Source: Aminobacter sp. AP02
Lineage (GTDB): Bacteria > Pseudomonadota > Alphaproteobacteria > Rhizobiales > Rhizobiaceae
NCBI RefSeq assembly: GCF_003148805.1
Contig: NZ_QGGX01000002.1
Span: 124,001-188,000 of the forward strand
Direction: 5' to 3'
DNA length: 64,000 bases
A model generated the notes under the pieces. That model worked only from the letters and a program-made list of their open reading frames with translations, was not told the origin of the DNA and did not search any database. This document shows, piece after piece, positions 30,373 to 39,293 of this stretch (its first letter is position 1; each line of letters begins with the position of its first letter). The translations under genes were made by a program, and so were the position numbers.

Positions 30373-31644
30373 ATGGCTACCGAAATCCGTGTCCCCACCC
30401 TCGGCGAATCCGTCTCCGAGGCAACCATCGGCAAGTGGTTCAAGAAGGCCGGCGATGTGATCGCCGTCGACGAGCCCTTGGTCGAGCTCGAGACCGACAA
30501 GGTCACCATCGAAGTGCCGGCGCCTGCAGCTGGCGTGCTGGTCGAGCTGACCGTCAAGGAAGGCGAAACCGTCGGCGTTGGCGCGCTGCTCGGCACCATC
30601 GGTGCCGGTGACGGCGCAGTGGCTGCTCCCAAGCCCGCCGCCGTCGCCCAGGCCTCGGCGCCCAATGCCGCTTCGACGGTCAAGGAAGCCGCCGTGCAGA
30701 CGGCATCGGTTGCAGGTGCGCCGCCGATCGAAGAGCGCAAGATGCCGCCGGCACCGGCAGCCGCCAAGCTTTTGGCCGAGACCAACCTGTCGGTCGACCA
30801 GGTCGCAGGCTCCGGCAAGCGTGGCCAGGTGCTGAAGGGCGACGTGCTCGAAGCCATAGCCAAGGGCGTTTCGGCGCCTGCCGCCGCTCCGGCTCCGGCT
30901 GCAGCACCTGTGGTTGCGCGTGTGCCGTCGCCCACCGCAGACGCTCCGCGCGAAGAGCGCGTGCGCATGACCAAGCTGCGCCAGACGATCGCGCGCCGCC
31001 TCAAGGAAGCGCAGTCGACCGCAGCCATGCTGACCACTTTCAACGAGGTCGACATGAGCGCGGTCATGGCGCTGCGTTCGAAGTACAAGGACATCTTCGA
31101 GAAGAAGCACGGCGTGAAGCTCGGCTTCATGGGCTTCTTCACCAAGGCGGTGACGCACGCGCTGAAGGAAATCCCGGCGGTCAACGCCGAGATCGACGGC
31201 ACCGACATCATCTACAAGAACTTCGCCCATGTCGGCGTTGCCGTCGGCACCGAAAAGGGCCTGGTGGTTCCGGTCGTGCGCGATGCCGACCAGATGTCGA
31301 TCGCCGAGATCGAAAAGGAAATCGGCCGCCTCGGTCTTGCCGCGCGAGATGGCAAGCTGTCGGTCGCCGACATGCAGGGTGGCACCTTCACCATTTCCAA
31401 TGGTGGCGTGTACGGTTCGCTGATGTCGACGCCGATCCTGAACGCGCCGCAGTCTGGCATCCTCGGTATGCACAAGATCCAGGATCGTCCGGTCGTGGTC
31501 GGCGGCCAGATCGTCATCCGCCCGATGATGTATCTCGCGCTCAGCTACGATCACCGCATCGTCGACGGCAAGGAAGCCGTGACCTTCCTCGTCCGCGTCA
31601 AGGATAGCCTGGAAGATCCGGAGCGCCTGGTTCTCGATCTCTGA
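30373..31644 (+). CDS. sucB: Dihydrolipoyl succinyltransferase (2-oxoglutarate dehydrogenase E2)
   Basis: A 423-residue E2 core. The lipoyl domain carries Lys43 in [12 protein letters not shown]. An Ala/Pro-rich linker (75-120) leads to a peripheral subunit-binding domain ([20 protein letters not shown]) and a second linker. The catalytic domain ends with [12 protein letters not shown], where His394 and Asp398 are the transferase residues. It passes the succinyl group to CoA. It is the last gene of the contiguous block. The E3 gene lpdA is 2.9 kb further, beyond five unrelated genes. Confidence 0.98.
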   Translation: MATEIRVPTLGESVSEATIGKWFKKAGDVIAVDEPLVELETDKVTIEVPAPAAGVLVELTVKEGETVGVGALLGTIGAGDGAVAAPKPAAVAQASAPNAASTVKEAAVQTASVAGAPPIEERKMPPAPAAAKLLAETNLSVDQVAGSGKRGQVLKGDVLEAIAKGVSAPAAAPAPAAAPVVARVPSPTADAPREERVRMTKLRQTIARRLKEAQSTAAMLTTFNEVDMSAVMALRSKYKDIFEKKHGVKLGFMGFFTKAVTHALKEIPAVNAEIDGTDIIYKNFAHVGVAVGTEKGLVVPVVRDADQMSIAEIEKEIGRLGLAARDGKLSVADMQGGTFTISNGGVYGSLMSTPILNAPQSGILGMHKIQDRPVVVGGQIVIRPMMYLALSYDHRIVDGKEAVTFLVRVKDSLEDPERLVLDL

Positions 31645-31767
31645 TCGGACAAGCTTCGAGGGGCCCGGCTGACCGGGCTCCTTTGCTTTCCCTGACCTTC
31701 GTCGGACTTGCCAGCGGTCGGAAACGCCGTACTGATCAGCTATCTTGCGCTTCGGGGCGGAGGGATG

Positions 31768-32181
31768 ATGGAAGCTGCAGCGGAATCGACTGAAATCTGG
31801 GTGCTCGGCTGGAGTGCGGTGCTTGTGATCGCGCACATACTGGCGCAGGCGCTGTCCCTCGATCTCTCCGGCGATCTCAGTACAAAATACCTGCTCGGCC
31901 CGCGCGACGAACAGCGCGTGTCAAAAAGCGTTGTGGCGGGGCGGCTCATGAGGTCGCTCAACAACATGCTGGAGACCTACCCGGTCTTCATCGGGCTGGC
32001 ACTGGCGCTGGCCGTCACCGGCAAGACCGGCGATCTGGGTGAAGTCGGGGCGGTGGTGTGGATCGTCGCGCGCGTTGGCTATACGATCCTCTACGTGACC
32101 GGCGTGCCGGTGCTGCGCTCGATCGTCTGGTTCGTTTCGATCGCCGGGCTGGTCCTGATGGTCGTCCGCCTGATGACGTAA
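31768..32181 (+). CDS. MAPEG family membrane protein
   Basis: A 137-residue protein with four hydrophobic segments and the MAPEG (glutathione/eicosanoid metabolism) pattern. Visible parts are RVSKSVVAGRLMRSLNNMLETYPVFIGLALALAVTG, where R-x-x-R-x-x-x-N-x-x-E carries the usual polar residues, and an ARVGYTILYVTGVPVLRSI segment. Relatives are membrane glutathione transferases or of unknown role. The start is one of two adjacent ATGs (31765, 31768) after GGAGGG; the second has better spacing. It is the first of five genes between sucB and lpdA. Confidence 0.8.
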   Translation: MEAAAESTEIWVLGWSAVLVIAHILAQALSLDLSGDLSTKYLLGPRDEQRVSKSVVAGRLMRSLNNMLETYPVFIGLALALAVTGKTGDLGEVGAVVWIVARVGYTILYVTGVPVLRSIVWFVSIAGLVLMVVRLMT

Positions 32182-32217
32182 GCCTGACGCCTGAAGAAAC
32201 GGAAACGAGACGTTCGC

Positions 32218-32676
32218 ATGGCATTCGAACCCGAAATTCCCCCGATCCAGGTGCACCTCTGCGTCAAGGATGGCAAGGATGCGATCGCGTTCTACGAGAA
32301 GGCCTTCGACGCGGTCGAGACCTTCGAACAGATGGCTGATGACGGGGTCCGCGTGCTGCATGCGAACCTTGCCATGTTCGGCGGCGAAGTGATGCTGCAC
32401 GACGAGTTTCCCGAATTCGGCGCCGATGTTCTGTCGCCGCTGAGCCGGGGCGGCGCCGGCATGACAGTCAACATCAATCTGAAGCTGCCGGGTGAAGTGG
32501 ACGCCGCCATCGAGCGCGCGGTCGCCGCCGGGGCCGAGATCACCATGGAACCGGACGACGTCTTCTGGGGCGCCCGCTACGGTCGCATCCGAGACCCGTT
32601 CGGCCATGTCTGGGCCTTCAACGCGCCCCTCGGCAACGCCGCCCTGGGCGCACAGGCGGGGAGTGACAAGGCATGA
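32218..32676 (+). CDS. VOC family (glyoxalase-fold) protein, PhnB-like
   Basis: A 152-residue protein with the paired beta-alpha-beta-beta-beta units of the VOC superfamily: VHLCVKDGKDAIAFYEKAFD at the start, HANLAMFGGEVMLHDE in the middle, and ARYGRIRDPFGHVWAF at the end. Its layout is closest to PhnB-like proteins, which lack known activity; no complete glyoxalase metal set is obvious. Its TGA overlaps the next ATG (ATGA at 32673), linking it to the LysE-type exporter. Confidence 0.85.
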   Translation: MAFEPEIPPIQVHLCVKDGKDAIAFYEKAFDAVETFEQMADDGVRVLHANLAMFGGEVMLHDEFPEFGADVLSPLSRGGAGMTVNINLKLPGEVDAAIERAVAAGAEITMEPDDVFWGARYGRIRDPFGHVWAFNAPLGNAALGAQAGSDKA

Positions 32677-33317
32677 CGCAATACGCGTTCGAATTTGCCG
32701 GCCTGATGGCGGTGTTTTCGGTGCTGATGGTGATGCCGGGCGCCGACTTCGTCATGGTGGTGCGCCAGAGCGTCGTGCATGGCCGCCGTGCCGCCATCAT
32801 CACCAGTTTCGGCATCGGCGTGTCGCTTTTGTTTCACGTCAGCTATACGATCCTGGGCATCGGGCTGATCGTGTCGAAGTCGCTGCTGCTGTTTTCGCTG
32901 ATCAAGTGGGCCGGTGCGGCCTACCTCGTCTATCTCGGCATCAGGGCGCTGCGCGCGGGCCCGATGGAAATGGCTTCCGTCGACGTGCAAGAGAGCGCCA
33001 GCGAGGCCAGGGAAATTTCGGCGGTGCGCTGTTTCCTCATGGGGTTCGTCACCAACGCGCTCAACCCCAAGGCCGTGTTGTTTTTCCTTCCGTTGTTCAC
33101 GGCGATGGTCAGCCACGAGACGCCGGCTGCGGTGAAGGGCGTCTACGGCCTGCTGATGGCCGTGGTGCTGATCGCCTGGTTCGTCGGTGTGTCGATGTTC
33201 TTCACCATGGCCTCGGTGCGTGAGCGCTTCGTTGCCTGGGGACGCTGGTTCAACAAGGCGACCGGCATGATCTTCATCGGGCTTGGCGTCAAGCTCGCCA
33301 CGGTGCAGGCCGGCTGA
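32673..33317 (+). CDS. LysE family translocator (amino acid exporter)
   Basis: A 214-residue inner-membrane protein of the LysE/RhtB superfamily with six hydrophobic segments. It has VLMVMPGADFVMVVRQSVVH at the N-terminus (the P-G-x-D loop), KWAGAAYLVYLGIRALR, and FLMGFVTNALNPKAVLFFLP. These exporters expel amino acids or their analogues; the substrate is unknown. It overlaps the VOC gene at its start (ATGA) and the next gene at its end (TGATG). Confidence 0.9.
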   Translation: MTQYAFEFAGLMAVFSVLMVMPGADFVMVVRQSVVHGRRAAIITSFGIGVSLLFHVSYTILGIGLIVSKSLLLFSLIKWAGAAYLVYLGIRALRAGPMEMASVDVQESASEAREISAVRCFLMGFVTNALNPKAVLFFLPLFTAMVSHETPAAVKGVYGLLMAVVLIAWFVGVSMFFTMASVRERFVAWGRWFNKATGMIFIGLGVKLATVQAG

Positions 33318-33811
33318 TGCGGATTCAGGCGCTGATCACGGCTGTGGCGATGCTGTCGGCGACGACGGCCCATGCCGCATGCCCGGTCGAGCTTGCCGTC
33401 TATGGCGACCGCGACAAGGTCGCCGAGATCGACTTCAGGCCGACGCTGGAATCGGCAACCGTGACCAATAGTTTCAAGATGGTGCTGGACAATGACGTCG
33501 TGCTTGACGGCGTCGTGATGTGGTCGCAGGACGTGGCGCGGCCGAACGGCATGCTGATGCACCAGTGCCCGGAAGGCGACGTGACCGGCGAGGAGATCGA
33601 GGCCTGCACGGTGTGGCAGGGCGTGATCTACAGCGTCGACGATGAGGGCAATGTCGGGCTCCTGCCACGCGAACGCACCGCCTCGGCCGCGCCCAGGAAA
33701 CTGATCTTCTCCGACCTCGGCCATGCGTTGCGGACATCCGCCGCCTATGGCCCCGACGGGTTCTCCAAAGTGCCGTGGGACGTGTTCGAGATAAAGGGGT
33801 GCCAGGAATGA
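33317..33811 (+). CDS. Secreted protein of unknown function
   Basis: A 164-residue protein with a signal peptide (1-20, cleavage after AHA) and about 144 mature residues. It has three mature cysteines (Cys22, one in HQCPEGD, one in EACTVWQG) plus a C-terminal Cys in KGCQE, so disulfides are likely. I do not recognise the family. It is clearly a gene: its ATG overlaps the LysE-type stop and its own TGA overlaps the SDR start (ATGA at 33808). It therefore belongs to the VOC-LysE-SDR transcript. Confidence 0.75.
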   Translation: MRIQALITAVAMLSATTAHAACPVELAVYGDRDKVAEIDFRPTLESATVTNSFKMVLDNDVVLDGVVMWSQDVARPNGMLMHQCPEGDVTGEEIEACTVWQGVIYSVDDEGNVGLLPRERTASAAPRKLIFSDLGHALRTSAAYGPDGFSKVPWDVFEIKGCQE

Positions 33812-34563
33812 GCGCTCAAGGCAAAGTTCTGCTGGTGACCGGCGGCAGCCGCGGCATCGGCGCCGCCATCTGCCGGCTGGCGGCAAAGGCCGGCTACCGC
33901 GTCGCGGTCAACTACGCCTCCAACGAGACCGCCGCCAATACCCTGGTGGCCGAGATCAAGGCTGCCGGCGGCGAGGCGTTCGCCGTCAAGGGCGACGTCG
34001 GCAACGAGGCCGACGTCCTTGGAATGTTCGGCGCTGTCGACGCCGCCTATGGCAGGCTCGACGCCTTCGTCAACAATGCCGGTATCGTCGACATGAAGGC
34101 ACGCGTGGACGAGATGGATCTGGCGCGGCTGGAGCGCATGATGCGCATCAACGTCATCGGCTCGATCCTGTGTGCCCGCGAGGCGGTCAAGCGCATGTCG
34201 AGCCTGCATGGTGGTGCAGGCGGCGCGATCGTCAACATTTCCTCGGCTGCGGCCCTGATCGGTTCGCCCGGCGAATATGTCGACTACGCCGCCTCGAAGG
34301 GTGCCATCGATACCTTCACCATCGGGCTTGCCCGCGAGGTTGCCACCGAAGGCGTGCGCGTCAATGCCGTGCGCCCAGGCATCATCGACACCGAAATCCA
34401 TGCTTCAGGCGGCCAGCCGGACCGAATCGCCGCCATTCGCGGCGCAGTCCCGATGAAGCGCGAAGGCAAGGCCGAAGAAGTCGCACACGCCGTCATCTGG
34501 CTTTTGTCGGATGAGGCATCATATACGACGGGCTCAATTTTGAACGTGAGTGGCGGCCGCTGA
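33808..34563 (+). CDS. Short-chain dehydrogenase/reductase (SDR)
   Basis: A 251-residue classical SDR. The cofactor loop is TGGSRGIG at 11-18, NNAG at 89-92, catalytic Ser near 145 (NISSAA), and Tyr160-x-x-x-Lys164 (YAASK). The C-terminal NVSGGR is typical of FabG-like oxidoreductases acting on sugar or fatty-acyl alcohols; the substrate is not readable. An Arg-Gly dinucleotide-binding pattern and N-Y-A-S at the end of beta2 suggest NADP preference. It starts inside the stop of the secreted protein gene and ends 26 bases before lpdA. Confidence 0.92.
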   Translation: MSAQGKVLLVTGGSRGIGAAICRLAAKAGYRVAVNYASNETAANTLVAEIKAAGGEAFAVKGDVGNEADVLGMFGAVDAAYGRLDAFVNNAGIVDMKARVDEMDLARLERMMRINVIGSILCAREAVKRMSSLHGGAGGAIVNISSAAALIGSPGEYVDYAASKGAIDTFTIGLAREVATEGVRVNAVRPGIIDTEIHASGGQPDRIAAIRGAVPMKREGKAEEVAHAVIWLLSDEASYTTGSILNVSGGR

Positions 34564-34589
34564 GCGCGCCAGGCAAGAAGGACAGAACA

Positions 34590-35996
34590 ATGGCATATGA
34601 CGTCGTCGTTATCGGATCGGGCCCAGGCGGCTATGTGTGCGCCATCAAGGCGGCACAGCTCGGATTGAAGGTCGCCGTGGTCGAGAAGAACGCGACCTTC
34701 GGCGGCACCTGCCTGAATATCGGCTGCATTCCCTCCAAGGCGCTGCTGCATGCTTCGGAGATGCTGGCCGAGGCACAGCACTCGTTCGACGCGCTCGGCG
34801 TCGAGGTCGGCACCCCCAAGCTGAACCTCACCAAGATGATGGCCCACAAGGATGCGACGGTTGCCGCCAACGTTAACGGCGTGTCGTTCCTGTTCAAGAA
34901 GAACAAGATCGAAAGCTTCCAGGGTACCGGCAAGGTGTTGGGCGCCGGCAAGGTTGCCGTCACCGGCGCGGACGGCAAGACCCAGGAACTCGAGACCAAG
35001 AACATCGTCATCGCCACGGGTTCCGACGTCGCCGGCATTCCAGGCGTCGATGTCGCCTTCGACGAGAAGGTGATCGTGTCGTCGACCGGCGCGCTTGCGC
35101 TGGAGAAGGTGCCGGGCCACCTGGTGGTCGTCGGCGGTGGCGTCATCGGCCTTGAGCTCGGCTCGGTGTGGGCACGCCTCGGCGCCAAGGTGACGGTGGT
35201 CGAGTATCTCGACACCATCCTGGGCGGCATGGACGGCGACGTCGCCAAGCAGTTCCAGCGCATGCTGGCCAAGCAGGGCTTCGAGTTCAAGCTCGGTTCC
35301 AAGGTGACGGGCGCCGCCAAGGCCAAGAAGGGCGCTGTCGTGACCTTCGAACCGGTCAAGGGCGGTGCGGCGGAAACCATCGAGGCCGATGTCGTTTTGG
35401 TTGCCACCGGCCGCCGGCCCTACACCGACGGCCTCGGCCTGAAGGAAGCCGGCGTCGAGATGGACGAGCGCGGTCGGGTCAAGACCGACGGCCATCTGCG
35501 CACTAACGTCGCTGGCATCTATGCGATCGGCGACGTGGTGGTGGGTCCGATGCTGGCCCACAAGGCCGAGGACGAGGGCGTGGCCGTTGCCGAGATCATC
35601 GCCGGCCAGGCCGGGCACGTGAACTACGACGTCATTCCCGGCGTGGTCTATACCAGCCCCGAGGTCGCTTCGGTCGGCAAGACCGAGGAAGAGCTGAAGA
35701 AGGCGGGTGTCGCCTATAAGGTCGGCAAGTTCCCGTTCACCGCCAACGGCCGGGCACGCGCCATGCTGCACACCGACGGCTTCGTGAAGGTTTTGGCCGA
35801 CAAGGACAGCGACAAGGTGCTGGGCGTACACATCGTCGGCTTCGGCGCGGGCGAGATGATCCACGAAGCGGCGGTGCTGATGGAGTTCGGCGGCTCGTCG
35901 GAAGACCTCGGCCGTACCTGCCATGCGCACCCGACGATGTCGGAAGCCGTGAAGGAAGCGGCACTCGCCACCTTCTTCAAGCCGATCCACATGTAG
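34590..35996 (+). CDS. lpdA: Dihydrolipoyl dehydrogenase (E3)
   Basis: A 468-residue flavoprotein disulfide reductase. It has the FAD loop [12 protein letters not shown] (8-19), the redox disulfide Cys41/Cys46 in [13 protein letters not shown], the NAD loop [15 protein letters not shown] and a C-terminal dimer interface with HAHPTMSEA (His-Glu). It reoxidises dihydrolipoamide on SucB. Being linked to the sucAB block makes it the E3 of 2-oxoglutarate dehydrogenase; other lpd copies for pyruvate dehydrogenase probably exist elsewhere. A strong terminator follows. Confidence 0.97.
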   Translation: MAYDVVVIGSGPGGYVCAIKAAQLGLKVAVVEKNATFGGTCLNIGCIPSKALLHASEMLAEAQHSFDALGVEVGTPKLNLTKMMAHKDATVAANVNGVSFLFKKNKIESFQGTGKVLGAGKVAVTGADGKTQELETKNIVIATGSDVAGIPGVDVAFDEKVIVSSTGALALEKVPGHLVVVGGGVIGLELGSVWARLGAKVTVVEYLDTILGGMDGDVAKQFQRMLAKQGFEFKLGSKVTGAAKAKKGAVVTFEPVKGGAAETIEADVVLVATGRRPYTDGLGLKEAGVEMDERGRVKTDGHLRTNVAGIYAIGDVVVGPMLAHKAEDEGVAVAEIIAGQAGHVNYDVIPGVVYTSPEVASVGKTEEELKKAGVAYKVGKFPFTANGRARAMLHTDGFVKVLADKDSDKVLGVHIVGFGAGEMIHEAAVLMEFGGSSEDLGRTCHAHPTMSEAVKEAALATFFKPIHM

Positions 35997-36020
35997 GACC
36001 GGCGAACATCGAAAGATACG

Positions 36021-36052
36021 AAACGGCCCGCTCGATGAGCGGGCCGTTTGCG
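36021..36052. terminator. lpdA terminator
   Basis: AAACGGCCCGCTC (36021-36033) and GAGCGGGCCGTTT (36037-36049) form a 13-base stem with a three-base loop, followed by GCGTTT. The stem has A/T ends on both sides and may also end the minus-strand gene at 36066. Confidence 0.85.
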
Positions 36053-36065
36053 TTTGATATCGACT

Positions 36066-36476
36066 TCAGCCGCCGGACGGCGCTGGAGCAGTAGTGCCGC
36101 CACCTGAAGGTGCTGCCGGAGCCGGTTCGGTGGTGGTGCCGCCGGAAGGCGCTGCGGGTGCAGGGGCCATGGTGCCCGATGGCGCGGGTGCCGCAGGCTC
36201 GGCCGGAGCGGGAGCGATGGTGCCCGATGGCGCGGGCGCCGCGGGCTCGGCCGGAGCGGGAGCCATGGTGCCCGATGGCGCGGGTGCGGCTGGTTCTGCA
36301 GGCGCTGGGGCGGTTGCGGCCGGCGGTTCGGCTGGAGCGGGCGCCTCGGCCGACCTGGGGCCAAAGATGTAGTAGGCCACGGCAGCCAGCAGCACGACGA
36401 TGATAGCTATCAGCCAATTGCTGCCCATGCTCGACTGCCTGGCGGTAGGGCGTCCTGGATCTGGATTGTTCACCAT
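36066..36476 (-). CDS. Small single-pass membrane protein with Ala/Pro tandem repeats
   Basis: A 136-residue protein. A short polar N-terminus is followed by one membrane helix (NWLIAIIVVLLAAVAYYIF, about 20-38). The rest is an Ala/Pro/Glu/Ser/Gly tail with three near-identical 16-residue units (AEPAAPAPSGTMAPAP). The tail would be extended and periplasmic. I do not recognise a family; such tails occur in small stress or cell-wall-associated proteins. It converges on lpdA with a shared hairpin. No ribosome binding site stands out; the ATG at 36476 gives the most sensible protein. Confidence 0.6.
   Translation of the reverse strand: MVNNPDPGRPTARQSSMGSNWLIAIIVVLLAAVAYYIFGPRSAEAPAPAEPPAATAPAPAEPAAPAPSGTMAPAPAEPAAPAPSGTIAPAPAEPAAPAPSGTMAPAPAAPSGGTTTEPAPAAPSGGGTTAPAPSGG
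36169..36312. repeat. Three 48-bp tandem repeats inside the Ala/Pro protein gene
   Basis: The unit starting ATGGTGCCCGATGGCGCGGG recurs at 36169, 36217 and 36265, exactly 48 bases apart. The first two units differ by a few bases and the third has drifted at its end. This period gives the 16-residue protein repeat; copy number is expected to vary between strains. Confidence 0.9.
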
Positions 36477-36663
36477 TGAGAGTCTCCCTCAGCTGCGCCC
36501 CGCAACCATTGTTGAACATGTCATTCAACGCGCGATTGGCATTTCGGTTTCACATTGACGTGAATTTTCGAAACGAACATTCCAGCGGCGGCGTTTCGCC
36601 ACACGTGAAGGGCGATGAATCGGATAAGCTCGGCCAGATTGCAATGAACGGAGGCGAGAACCC

Positions 36664-37131
36664 GTGGTGACTGTCCTGCCCATTGCCGAGCAAATTTTAC
36701 CCGGAGCGAGTTTCACCGATCGTTTCGCGATTGTGGTCAGTGGCCAGCGCCTTGATGTCGGGGCGGCTGCCGAGCGGGTGTTCCGTCACCGTCCGGGCTG
36801 GATCGGCGCCCTGATGGCGCTGCGCAACATATTGGTCAGGCCTTTCGGCTTGAAGACGCGGGATGAGGACCTTGCGCCGGAGCTGGAACGGAAGGGCATG
36901 TTTCCTGTGCTGAGCCAGTCCGGGCAGCGGATGGTGCTCGGGCTGGACGATCGCCACCTCGATTTCCGCCTGCTTGTCGAATTGAAGGAACTCGGCGACG
37001 AGCGGCAGGAGGTAAGCGCTACGACGCTGGTCAGGCCGCACAACTCGCTGGGGCGGGCCTATCTCGCAGCGGTGATGCCATTCCACAAGATCATCGTGCC
37101 GGCGATGCTGGCGCGGGCTGCCAGGCCGTAG
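36664..37131 (+). CDS. DUF2867 domain-containing protein
   Basis: A 155-residue protein that matches DUF2867, a family of unknown biochemical role. Visible conserved stretches are ASFTDRFAIVV, WIGALMALRNILVRPFGLKT, FPVLSQSGQRMVLGLDDRHLDFRLLV and a C-terminal LGRAYLAAVMPFHKIIVPAML that looks membrane-associated. The start is GTG 36664 (a second GTG follows at once) with GGAGG nine bases upstream. It stands alone between the Ala/Pro protein and the TraB/GumN gene on the opposite strand. Confidence 0.8.
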   Translation: MVTVLPIAEQILPGASFTDRFAIVVSGQRLDVGAAAERVFRHRPGWIGALMALRNILVRPFGLKTRDEDLAPELERKGMFPVLSQSGQRMVLGLDDRHLDFRLLVELKELGDERQEVSATTLVRPHNSLGRAYLAAVMPFHKIIVPAMLARAARP

Positions 37132-37137
37132 CTGCAA

Positions 37138-38226
37138 TCAGCGATCGGCCACCGTCACGATGTAGCCGGCCTTGCGGAACAGCTCGACCAGCCCGTCGGG
37201 CCCGGGCAGATGCAGCGCGCCGACAGCCATGAAGGCGTCGCCTTGGGCAAGCAACGGTTCCGCGCGCTCGACCATGGTCTTGTTGCGTGCCGTCACCATT
37301 GCTTCTTCGAAGGCCGCGTAGCCCGAATCGTCGCCTGCAGCGCCGGGCAGGGCATTGCGGAACAGCGGCCAGAACATGCCGGTGTCGCCGCGCTCGTAGA
37401 GCACGACCATGGTTTCGATGACGTCGTCCATGCGCTCGCCAAGCTTGAGGGTCTCGACGAGGCCCTTGATGTGGAACTCGAGCGGCAACGAGGCCATCGC
37501 CGACAGCTGGTCGGCGGCAGTCTCAAGCCCTTTGACCTCCTTGCCGGCGGCCTTGGCCTGCTGGGCCAAAAGGATGTCGAGCACGGGAGCGCCCCCCGCC
37601 TTGCGGGTCAGTTCGCAGGCTGGCAGGGCCACCATCGCCGAAAGCATCCACGGCTTCATCTTGGTGACGCTGGCAAACGGAATGCCGCGCGCTTCGAGTG
37701 CGGAATTGACGAGTTTGGCGTCTTCCGGCGACAGCAGCGAAGGCAGCGTCGTGGCGTCGGTGAACATCATCAGTTCGGGCTGCTTCATCAGGCTGGCGAG
37801 CATGGCGTTCTGGTCGAGAACGTCGGTGGTTTCGATGACCAGCGTATGCGCGCCGTCGAACGCAGTGTGGGCCTGAGGTTCAAGCCTGGTGACGCGCGCG
37901 TCGGTGACATGCATGGTGCCGTAGAGCCAGGACGGCTTTTGGCCGGGCTTTTCGAGCTTCCACAGCAGGCCTTCGCCGTTGAGCGTATCCTTGGCCTCGG
38001 CCTCGATCTTGGCGAGCAGTGCCGGATTGTCCCTGGCAAGAGCTGCCAGCATGTCCGAACCCGTGCAGGCGGGAGCTTCGGCATGCGCCTTGCCCGCGAG
38101 CAGGAGCGCAACGGTGAAGAAGAGGATAAAGAACAGCACGTTGAGCGCTGCAAGCAGCTTCAGCGAGAAAGTCGCGGCGCGGTCTGTGAAGTCGGTCGTG
38201 CGTCTCATAGACATTTGTGTAGCCAT
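37138..38226 (-). CDS. TraB/GumN family protein
   Basis: A 362-residue protein with an N-terminal membrane or signal segment (about 23-48, ending KAHA) and the TraB/GumN domain. The two marks are SWLYGTMHVTD at 99-109 (G-T-M-H) and VGALHLPGPDGL near the C-terminus (G-A-L-H). Both histidines are thought to bind metal in a fold related to haem-binding/erythromycin-esterase-like proteins; a peptidase role has been proposed for the family. The start among ATG 38226, 38214 and 38208 is not decided by a ribosome binding site. It is transcribed in the same direction as the upstream xerC gene. Confidence 0.85.
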   Translation of the reverse strand: MATQMSMRRTTDFTDRAATFSLKLLAALNVLFFILFFTVALLLAGKAHAEAPACTGSDMLAALARDNPALLAKIEAEAKDTLNGEGLLWKLEKPGQKPSWLYGTMHVTDARVTRLEPQAHTAFDGAHTLVIETTDVLDQNAMLASLMKQPELMMFTDATTLPSLLSPEDAKLVNSALEARGIPFASVTKMKPWMLSAMVALPACELTRKAGGAPVLDILLAQQAKAAGKEVKGLETAADQLSAMASLPLEFHIKGLVETLKLGERMDDVIETMVVLYERGDTGMFWPLFRNALPGAAGDDSGYAAFEEAMVTARNKTMVERAEPLLAQGDAFMAVGALHLPGPDGLVELFRKAGYIVTVADR

Positions 38227-38285
38227 CAAAAGCGGCAAAACGGTTAATTCCGCAGCGACAATTGTCGGGCTTCGCGTGCGTTTTG

Positions 38286-39224
38286 CTAGGCACGCGGGTG
38301 GGCTGCCTCGTAGATCTCCAGCAGTCGGGCCGTGTCGACGCCGGTGTAGATCTGGGTCGTCGACAGGCTGGCATGGCCAAGCAGCTCCTGAATGGTGCGC
38401 AGGTCGCCGCCGCGGCCAAGAAGATGCGTGGCGAAGGAATGGCGCAGCGCATGCGGGGTGGCCGTATCCGGTAGGTTCAAGGCCGAGCGCATCTTGCGCA
38501 TGTCGCGCTGGATGATCGCAGGGTCGAGCTTTCCGCCGCGCGCGCCACGGAACAGCGCGCCATTGGCGTCGAGATGGTAGGGGCACAGCCTGCGGTATTC
38601 GGCGACGGCGGCGAGCGCCACGGGCAGCACCGGCACGAGCCGCGTCTTGCCGCCCTTGCCCGATATGCGCAGTACCGTGTCTTCGGGCGAAGCCAATTCG
38701 GCCCCGGATAGATTGAGCGCTTCGGAAATACGCAGGCCGGCACCGTAAAGCAGGGTCAGGACAGCGGCATTGCGCGCGGCGATCCACGGCTCTTCGGCAA
38801 GCTGTTCGTCGGCCGAAACGACGCGCTTGGCGTCGACCGCCGTCAGCGGCTTGGGTAGCGATTTCGGCTGCTTGGGTGCGCGCAGTGCAGCGGAGCCAGC
38901 GGCGTTGACCAGGCCCTGCCGCTCGAGAAAGCGCAGCAGCGACCGCACGCCTGCCAGGCCGCGCCCGAGCGTGCGCGCACCGGCACCATTGGCACGGCGC
39001 GAAGCGAGGAAGCCGCGCAGATCGGCCGGGCGCAGGTCGCGGATGTCAGCGATGCCGGGCGCACCGCCGCAATGGCCGGTGAGGAACTGCAGGAACTGGC
39101 GCGTGTCGCGCTCGTAGGCGTCGACGGTCGCGGCGGAGAGGCGCCGTTCGCCGGCGAGTGACTTGAGCCAGCCCTCGCGGGCCGACTGCAGGTCGGGTTT
39201 TGCGGCGATGAGGAATTCCTGCAT
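38286..39224 (-). CDS. xerC: Tyrosine recombinase XerC
   Basis: A 312-residue recombinase that resolves chromosome dimers at dif with XerD. The N-terminal SAM-like domain (about 10-105) precedes the catalytic domain with all residues: Arg165 (GAGLRISE), Lys190 (ISGKGGKTR), His258 and Arg261 (HALRHSFATHL), His284 (LLGHASLSTTQ) and nucleophile Tyr293 (IYTGVD). No integrase-type extension or att site is seen, so it is the housekeeping enzyme. The ATG at 39224 gives a normal XerC N-terminus; the frame upstream is not conserved. It is divergent from rimM, with 69 bases between. Confidence 0.93.
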   Translation of the reverse strand: MQEFLIAAKPDLQSAREGWLKSLAGERRLSAATVDAYERDTRQFLQFLTGHCGGAPGIADIRDLRPADLRGFLASRRANGAGARTLGRGLAGVRSLLRFLERQGLVNAAGSAALRAPKQPKSLPKPLTAVDAKRVVSADEQLAEEPWIAARNAAVLTLLYGAGLRISEALNLSGAELASPEDTVLRISGKGGKTRLVPVLPVALAAVAEYRRLCPYHLDANGALFRGARGGKLDPAIIQRDMRKMRSALNLPDTATPHALRHSFATHLLGRGGDLRTIQELLGHASLSTTQIYTGVDTARLLEIYEAAHPRA

Positions 39225-39293
39225 TGGCAGTGGGCGTCCGATTGGAATAAGGCAGTGTTGAACGAGTGAAGTTAGCAAGCAGTGAAGCAGGCG

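Noticed and set aside
27369-31211. A 1280-codon open frame on the minus strand opposite sucA-sucB
   Set aside because: It is the mirror of GC3-rich genes: sucA and sucB on the plus strand have intact domains and motifs, while the antisense frame resembles no family and has no ribosome binding site.
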